A stretch of DNA of 9,314 nucleotides, taken from the NCBI GenBank assembly GCA_016206365.1, contig JACQRR010000103.1, positions 1 through 9,314 on the forward strand, read 5' to 3'. This stretch comes from Candidatus Roizmanbacteria bacterium (GTDB lineage Bacteria > Patescibacteriota > Microgenomatia > UBA1406 > GWC2-37-13). The notes below the pieces were generated by a model. That model saw nothing but the letters and a program-made list of their open reading frames with translations. It was not told the DNA's origin and did not search any database. This document shows positions 6,511-9,314 of this stretch, in pieces; the stretch's first letter is position 1; each line of letters opens with the position of its first letter. The translations under genes were made by a program, and so were the position numbers.

Positions 6511-6536
6511 AATTAAAAAAAATCTTTTTTTATAAT
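6507..6536 (+). promoter_or_regulatory. Promoter for the P-type ATPase gene
   Basis: The -35 TTGAAA (6507-6512, 5 of 6) and -10 TATAAT (6531-6536, perfect) are separated by 18 bp. The -35 contains the TGA stop of the preceding gene. The spacer is an A-tract followed by a T-tract, which favours bending. Transcription from here would start near 6543 and give a leader of about 30 nt without a clear Shine-Dalgarno. A second hexamer, TACAAT (6563-6568), sits 6 nt before the GTG and could give a leaderless message. Confidence 0.6.
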
Positions 6537-6574
6537 TTGTGAGGAATTAGTAAAGAAAGTATTACAATGAATAT

Positions 6575-9109
6575 GTGGAAAATCTGGAATTTTATACCGC
6601 AGAACCTAGCGATGAAATATTAAAATCGCTCCAGTCTTCAAGGCAGGGGTTAACTGAACATGACGCATTGCTTCGACAAGCTAAGTATGGGAAAAATGAA
6701 ATAATAAGCAAAGAAATTCACTGGTATGATATTTTCTTTAGACAATTCTCTTCGCCTTTTATCTACCTTCTTATCCTCGCTTCACTATTAGCCATTTATT
6801 TAGGTGAACACACTGACGGCGCGATGGTACTTCTTTTCGTAATGATAAATGCACTTCTAGGATTCTATCAAGAGTTTCGTTCGGAAGAAGCGTTGAAAAT
6901 TTTAAAACGCTATATCACTTCCAAAACCCGATTAATCCGTGATAATAAAGAAACATTTGTAGAAAGCGCGAATATTGTACCCGGTGATATTGTGGTTTTG
7001 AATCCCGGAGATAAAATCCCGGCAGATCTTCGTCTCATAGAAACCACGGATTTGACTGTTGATGAAACTATTTTAACCGGCGAATCAACAACGACAAAAA
7101 AAGTCTCTACTTCTCTTTCTAATCATGTTCACAACATATACAAAGCCCAAAATCTCGGCTTCTCCGGAACTGTGGTAGTTTCCGGAAAAGGAATAGGCGT
7201 AGTCTTTCTAATCGGGAAAAAAACAACACTGGGAGAAATCAGCCGTTTGACAATCGAAACCAAACACATAAGCAGTTTTGAAAAAGGAATTGCTCGCTTT
7301 AGTTCATATATTCTTCGTTTAATTGTAATAACTCTCATACTTGTCTTTGCTGCTAATATTCTAATCAAAGGTCCTCAAGCTGACATAGCGAGACTAATCA
7401 TCTTCTCTATTGCTCTGGCTGTCAGCGTCATCCCTGAAGCTTTGCCGGTTGTAATCACTTTTTCCCTTTCCCACGGAGCTCTAAAACTTGCAAAAAACAA
7501 GGTCGTCGTCAAAAGACTCTCAGCAATAGAGGATCTTGGAGGCATTGAGATTCTCTGCTCGGACAAGACAGGAACACTAACTGAAAATAGACTGTCGGTT
7601 GACGAAATCTATTCTAAGGATAATCAGATCTTGCTTTTCTATGCTGCTCTCGCATCTTCACAGCGGCTAGGAAAAGATGATCAAGTTGATTCTTTCGATA
7701 GAGCAATATGGAAAAAATTGTCAGATAAAAATAAAAGACAAATTGAGGGCTTTAAAAAAATTACAGAGATTCCATTTGATCCTGTTAGAAAAAGAAACAG
7801 CATCTTAGTCAAGCAAAAAGATATTCATCTCTTGATTATCAGAGGGGCTCCCGAGGAAATTTTAAAATTATCACATTTCGCTGACCAACGCACTCATACA
7901 AATGCGAGTTTATGGATTCAAAATAAAGGTAAGGAAGGTAAAAGGGTTTTGGCGATGGCTTTTAAAAAAATAAAGATGCCAGAAGACGACTTAATCGGCG
8001 AAGAAAAAAATCTCGAATTTATTGGCTGTATATCTTTTCATGACCCGATTAAACCTACTGCATTTACAGCTATAAAAAAGGCCGAAAGTCTTGGAGTAAA
8101 CATCAAAATTCTGACAGGCGATAGCAAAGAAGTCGCCGCTACAGTCGCTTATGAGGTCGGCCTGATCCAAGACAAAAATAAAGTTATAACAGGCGACGAA
8201 TTCATCTCGCAAACTCAAGACAAACAACACCAGTCGGTTAACGAGTATCAAGTCTTTGCCCGCGTCACCCCAGAACAAAAGTATAAAATCATTCAACTTC
8301 TAGAGGAGAAACACGAGGTGGGATTTTTGGGTGAAGGTATAAACGATGCGCCAGCTTTAAAAATTGCCAACGTCGCATTAGTCGTCGATAGCGCAGCCGA
8401 CATTGCAAGAGATACGGCTGATATAGTCTTACTTCATAAAAGCCTGCAAGTCATAGTCGAAGGAATAAGGTTGGGAAGAGAAACATTTTCCAATACAAAC
8501 AAATACATAAAAGCAACCCTTTCTTCCAATTTTGGCAATTTTTACACAGTCGCAATCGCCTCACTTCTGGTGAATTACTTGCCGCTTCTCCCGCTCCAAC
8601 TTCTTCTCATCAATTTGCTTACCGATTTCCCCATGATCGCCATTGCTGCAGATAGCGTCGAGACTGCCGAACTAAAAAATCCCAAATCCTACGACATTAG
8701 AGAGATCGCTTTGATTGCAACAATTTTAGGCGTAGTAAGTTCTTTTTTTGATTTTATGTTTTTTATACTTTTTTCGCGGATTTCAGCATCGGTCCTCCAA
8801 ACAAATTGGTTCATAGGAAGCATTCTGACCGAACTAGTTTTCCTATTTTCCATCCGTACCAAGTTGCCTTTCCTAAAGGCGGCAAAACCTCCAAAAATCA
8901 TCTTGTCCTTATCACTTCTCGCCGCAGCTATTGCGGTCACGATACCGTTTACATCTTTTGGTCAAAATATTTTTAGTTTTATTACACCATCATTATCGGA
9001 TTTAATTCTGATTGGGACTGTCGTATTTTTTTATTTAATCGCAACCGAGGTCGTAAAAGTCCTGTACTATCGTTCATCATTCTATCTTAAAACTCAATCT
9101 AAAATTTGA
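6575..9109 (+). CDS. P-type cation-transporting ATPase, P3 (MgtA/H+-ATPase)-like
   Basis: 844 residues, a full-length pump with about ten membrane helices. In order: cation-ATPase N-terminal region (7-75), actuator domain with TGES (168-171), helix 4 PEALP (287-291), phosphorylation motif DKTGTLT with Asp330, nucleotide domain with FDPVRKRNS (401-409) and RGAPEEIL (423-430), LTGDS (513-517), and hinge GEGINDAPAL (586-595). SSNFGNF (650-656) and LPLLPLQLLLINLLTDFPM (669-687) in the C-terminal helices recall MgtA-type Mg2+ importers; PEALP and ILCSDKTGTLT also resemble H+-ATPases, so the ion is not settled (Mg2+, H+ or another cation). Oddity: the hinge has Glu587 where almost all P-type pumps have a Mg2+-binding Asp. 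The start is GTG at 6575; nearby ATGs (6567, 6573) are out of frame. It has its own promoter and is probably independent of the GH130-like genes. Confidence 0.93.
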   Translation: MENLEFYTAEPSDEILKSLQSSRQGLTEHDALLRQAKYGKNEIISKEIHWYDIFFRQFSSPFIYLLILASLLAIYLGEHTDGAMVLLFVMINALLGFYQEFRSEEALKILKRYITSKTRLIRDNKETFVESANIVPGDIVVLNPGDKIPADLRLIETTDLTVDETILTGESTTTKKVSTSLSNHVHNIYKAQNLGFSGTVVVSGKGIGVVFLIGKKTTLGEISRLTIETKHISSFEKGIARFSSYILRLIVITLILVFAANILIKGPQADIARLIIFSIALAVSVIPEALPVVITFSLSHGALKLAKNKVVVKRLSAIEDLGGIEILCSDKTGTLTENRLSVDEIYSKDNQILLFYAALASSQRLGKDDQVDSFDRAIWKKLSDKNKRQIEGFKKITEIPFDPVRKRNSILVKQKDIHLLIIRGAPEEILKLSHFADQRTHTNASLWIQNKGKEGKRVLAMAFKKIKMPEDDLIGEEKNLEFIGCISFHDPIKPTAFTAIKKAESLGVNIKILTGDSKEVAATVAYEVGLIQDKNKVITGDEFISQTQDKQHQSVNEYQVFARVTPEQKYKIIQLLEEKHEVGFLGEGINDAPALKIANVALVVDSAADIARDTADIVLLHKSLQVIVEGIRLGRETFSNTNKYIKATLSSNFGNFYTVAIASLLVNYLPLLPLQLLLINLLTDFPMIAIAADSVETAELKNPKSYDIREIALIATILGVVSSFFDFMFFILFSRISASVLQTNWFIGSILTELVFLFSIRTKLPFLKAAKPPKIILSLSLLAAAIAVTIPFTSFGQNIFSFITPSLSDLILIGTVVFFYLIATEVVKVLYYRSSFYLKTQSKI

Positions 9110-9134
9110 CTTCCGACTAAACTCGGGTTAAAAT
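9106..9134 (+). promoter_or_regulatory. Promoter for the 45-residue membrane protein
   Basis: The -35 TTGACT (9106-9111, 5 of 6) and -10 TAAAAT (9129-9134, 5 of 6) are separated by exactly 17 bp. The -35 includes the TGA stop of the ATPase gene. The ATG at 9141 comes 6 nt after the -10, so the predicted start of transcription falls on the start codon and the message would be leaderless. A small CCGA/TCGG inverted repeat lies in the spacer. Confidence 0.6.
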
Positions 9135-9140
9135 TCATTT

Positions 9141-9278
9141 ATGAATATAATTTTAATGATCATCTTAGGGATAATTTTATTTCTGATCTTTAATTTTTTA
9201 GTTGGGATGTTTGGTTTCAATACTGTGATTCTTATCATGCTCTCACTAATACTCGCCGGCATCGTCCTCGGCCACTAA
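9141..9278 (+). CDS. Small two-helix membrane protein, 45 residues
   Basis: The product starts MNIILMIILG and ends AGIVLGH, with TAA at 9276. It has two hydrophobic segments (about residues 2-21 and 28-43) joined by a short loop, VGMFGFNT, and almost no charge; it has no known motif and I do not recognise it. Support for it being real comes from the well-spaced promoter directly before the ATG and from its position 31 nt after the ATPase stop. No Shine-Dalgarno is seen, consistent with leaderless translation. By analogy with small membrane proteins next to P-type pumps (such as MgtR or KdpF) it could modulate the ATPase, but nothing in the sequence proves it. A hydrophobic ORF of this size in AT-rich DNA could also occur by chance. 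Confidence 0.5.
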   Translation: MNIILMIILGIILFLIFNFLVGMFGFNTVILIMLSLILAGIVLGH

Positions 9279-9314
9279 ATGAGTGTCATACCAACTTTTT
9301 ATTAATAATATTCG

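Noticed and set aside
6513..6530. A-tract/T-tract palindrome as an intrinsic terminator after the GH130-like genes
   Set aside because: The stem would be pure A-U around a short centre, and the sequence is better explained as the spacer of the ATPase promoter.
6567..6623. Short out-of-frame ORF (18 codons, ATG 6567) overlapping the ATPase start, possibly a leader peptide
   Set aside because: There is no ribosome binding site and no regulatory codon pattern; overlap of this size is expected by chance.
7991..8296. Minus-strand 101-codon ORF and the smaller minus ORFs at 7129-7368, 7375-7566 and 8689-8940
   Set aside because: All are antisense to a full-length P-type ATPase with intact motifs; no independent support.
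9113..9126. CCGA/TCGG inverted repeat after the ATPase stop as a terminator
   Set aside because: The stem is only 4 bp with no following T-run, and it lies inside the promoter spacer of the small ORF.
9279..9305. Eight-codon ORF starting at ATG 9279
   Set aside because: Too short to support, with no ribosome binding site or conservation evidence.
1..9314. CRISPR array, tRNA, rRNA, transposase or defence system
   Set aside because: Nothing in either strand shows spaced direct repeats, tRNA-like folds or related protein motifs; the repeats found are short heptad arrays and one palindrome.

Overview
The window is AT-rich (visibly well under half G+C) and tightly packed. Genes overlap or nearly touch, Shine-Dalgarno sequences are mostly absent, and TGA is used as a normal stop. 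That style, with an isolated hydrogenase-maturation-type gene, multi-propeller GH130 proteins and an MgtA-like P-type ATPase, suggests a bacterium of the Candidate Phyla Radiation, most likely Microgenomates-like. This is inference from style and content: no rRNA or ribosomal protein is present to prove it.

The left part (1-2708) is one minus-strand cluster read from right to left. It starts with a polytopic GT-C type glycosyltransferase (2708-1581). Next come a 59-residue HypC-like protein (1609-1430, overlapping the gene before it by 29 nt), a ten-helix EamA/DMT transporter (1443-511, overlapping by 14 nt), and a DUF6390-like protein starting 4 nt after the transporter stop and running off the left edge. 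The spacing implies one transcript with coupled translation. The DUF6390-like protein ends, at the edge, in a Cys-x4-Gly-Lys-Val stretch with the same spacing as the N-terminus of HypC. The operon may therefore hold two HypC-related modules with no hydrogenase gene in view. Three short repeats lie inside these coding regions: two heptanucleotide arrays (1-21 and 791-818) and a nested palindrome (510-581) that encodes the last 23 residues and the stop codon of the transporter.

A 152-bp divergent region (2709-2860) separates this cluster from a plus-strand pair of genes (2861-4567 and 4567-6510, sharing one base in TAATG). Both encode GH130-type (PH1107-related, mannoside phosphorylase superfamily) beta-propeller proteins. 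Together they hold four propeller-like units: two with the full set of family motifs, one with part of the set, and one reduced and degenerate. A GT-C glycosyltransferase diverging from GH130-like genes points to a glycan, perhaps mannose-based, as the common theme.

The right part has its own promoter (6507-6536) driving a complete P-type cation ATPase (6575-9109), closest in motifs to MgtA/H+-ATPase-like (P3) pumps. Its Mg2+-site motif is Gly-Glu-Gly-x-Asn-Asp instead of the usual Gly-Asp-Gly. A well-formed promoter then precedes a 45-residue two-helix membrane miniprotein (9141-9278). Three start codons (2708 minus, 6575 plus, 9141 plus) lie exactly 6 nt beyond a -10-like hexamer, which suggests leaderless transcripts.
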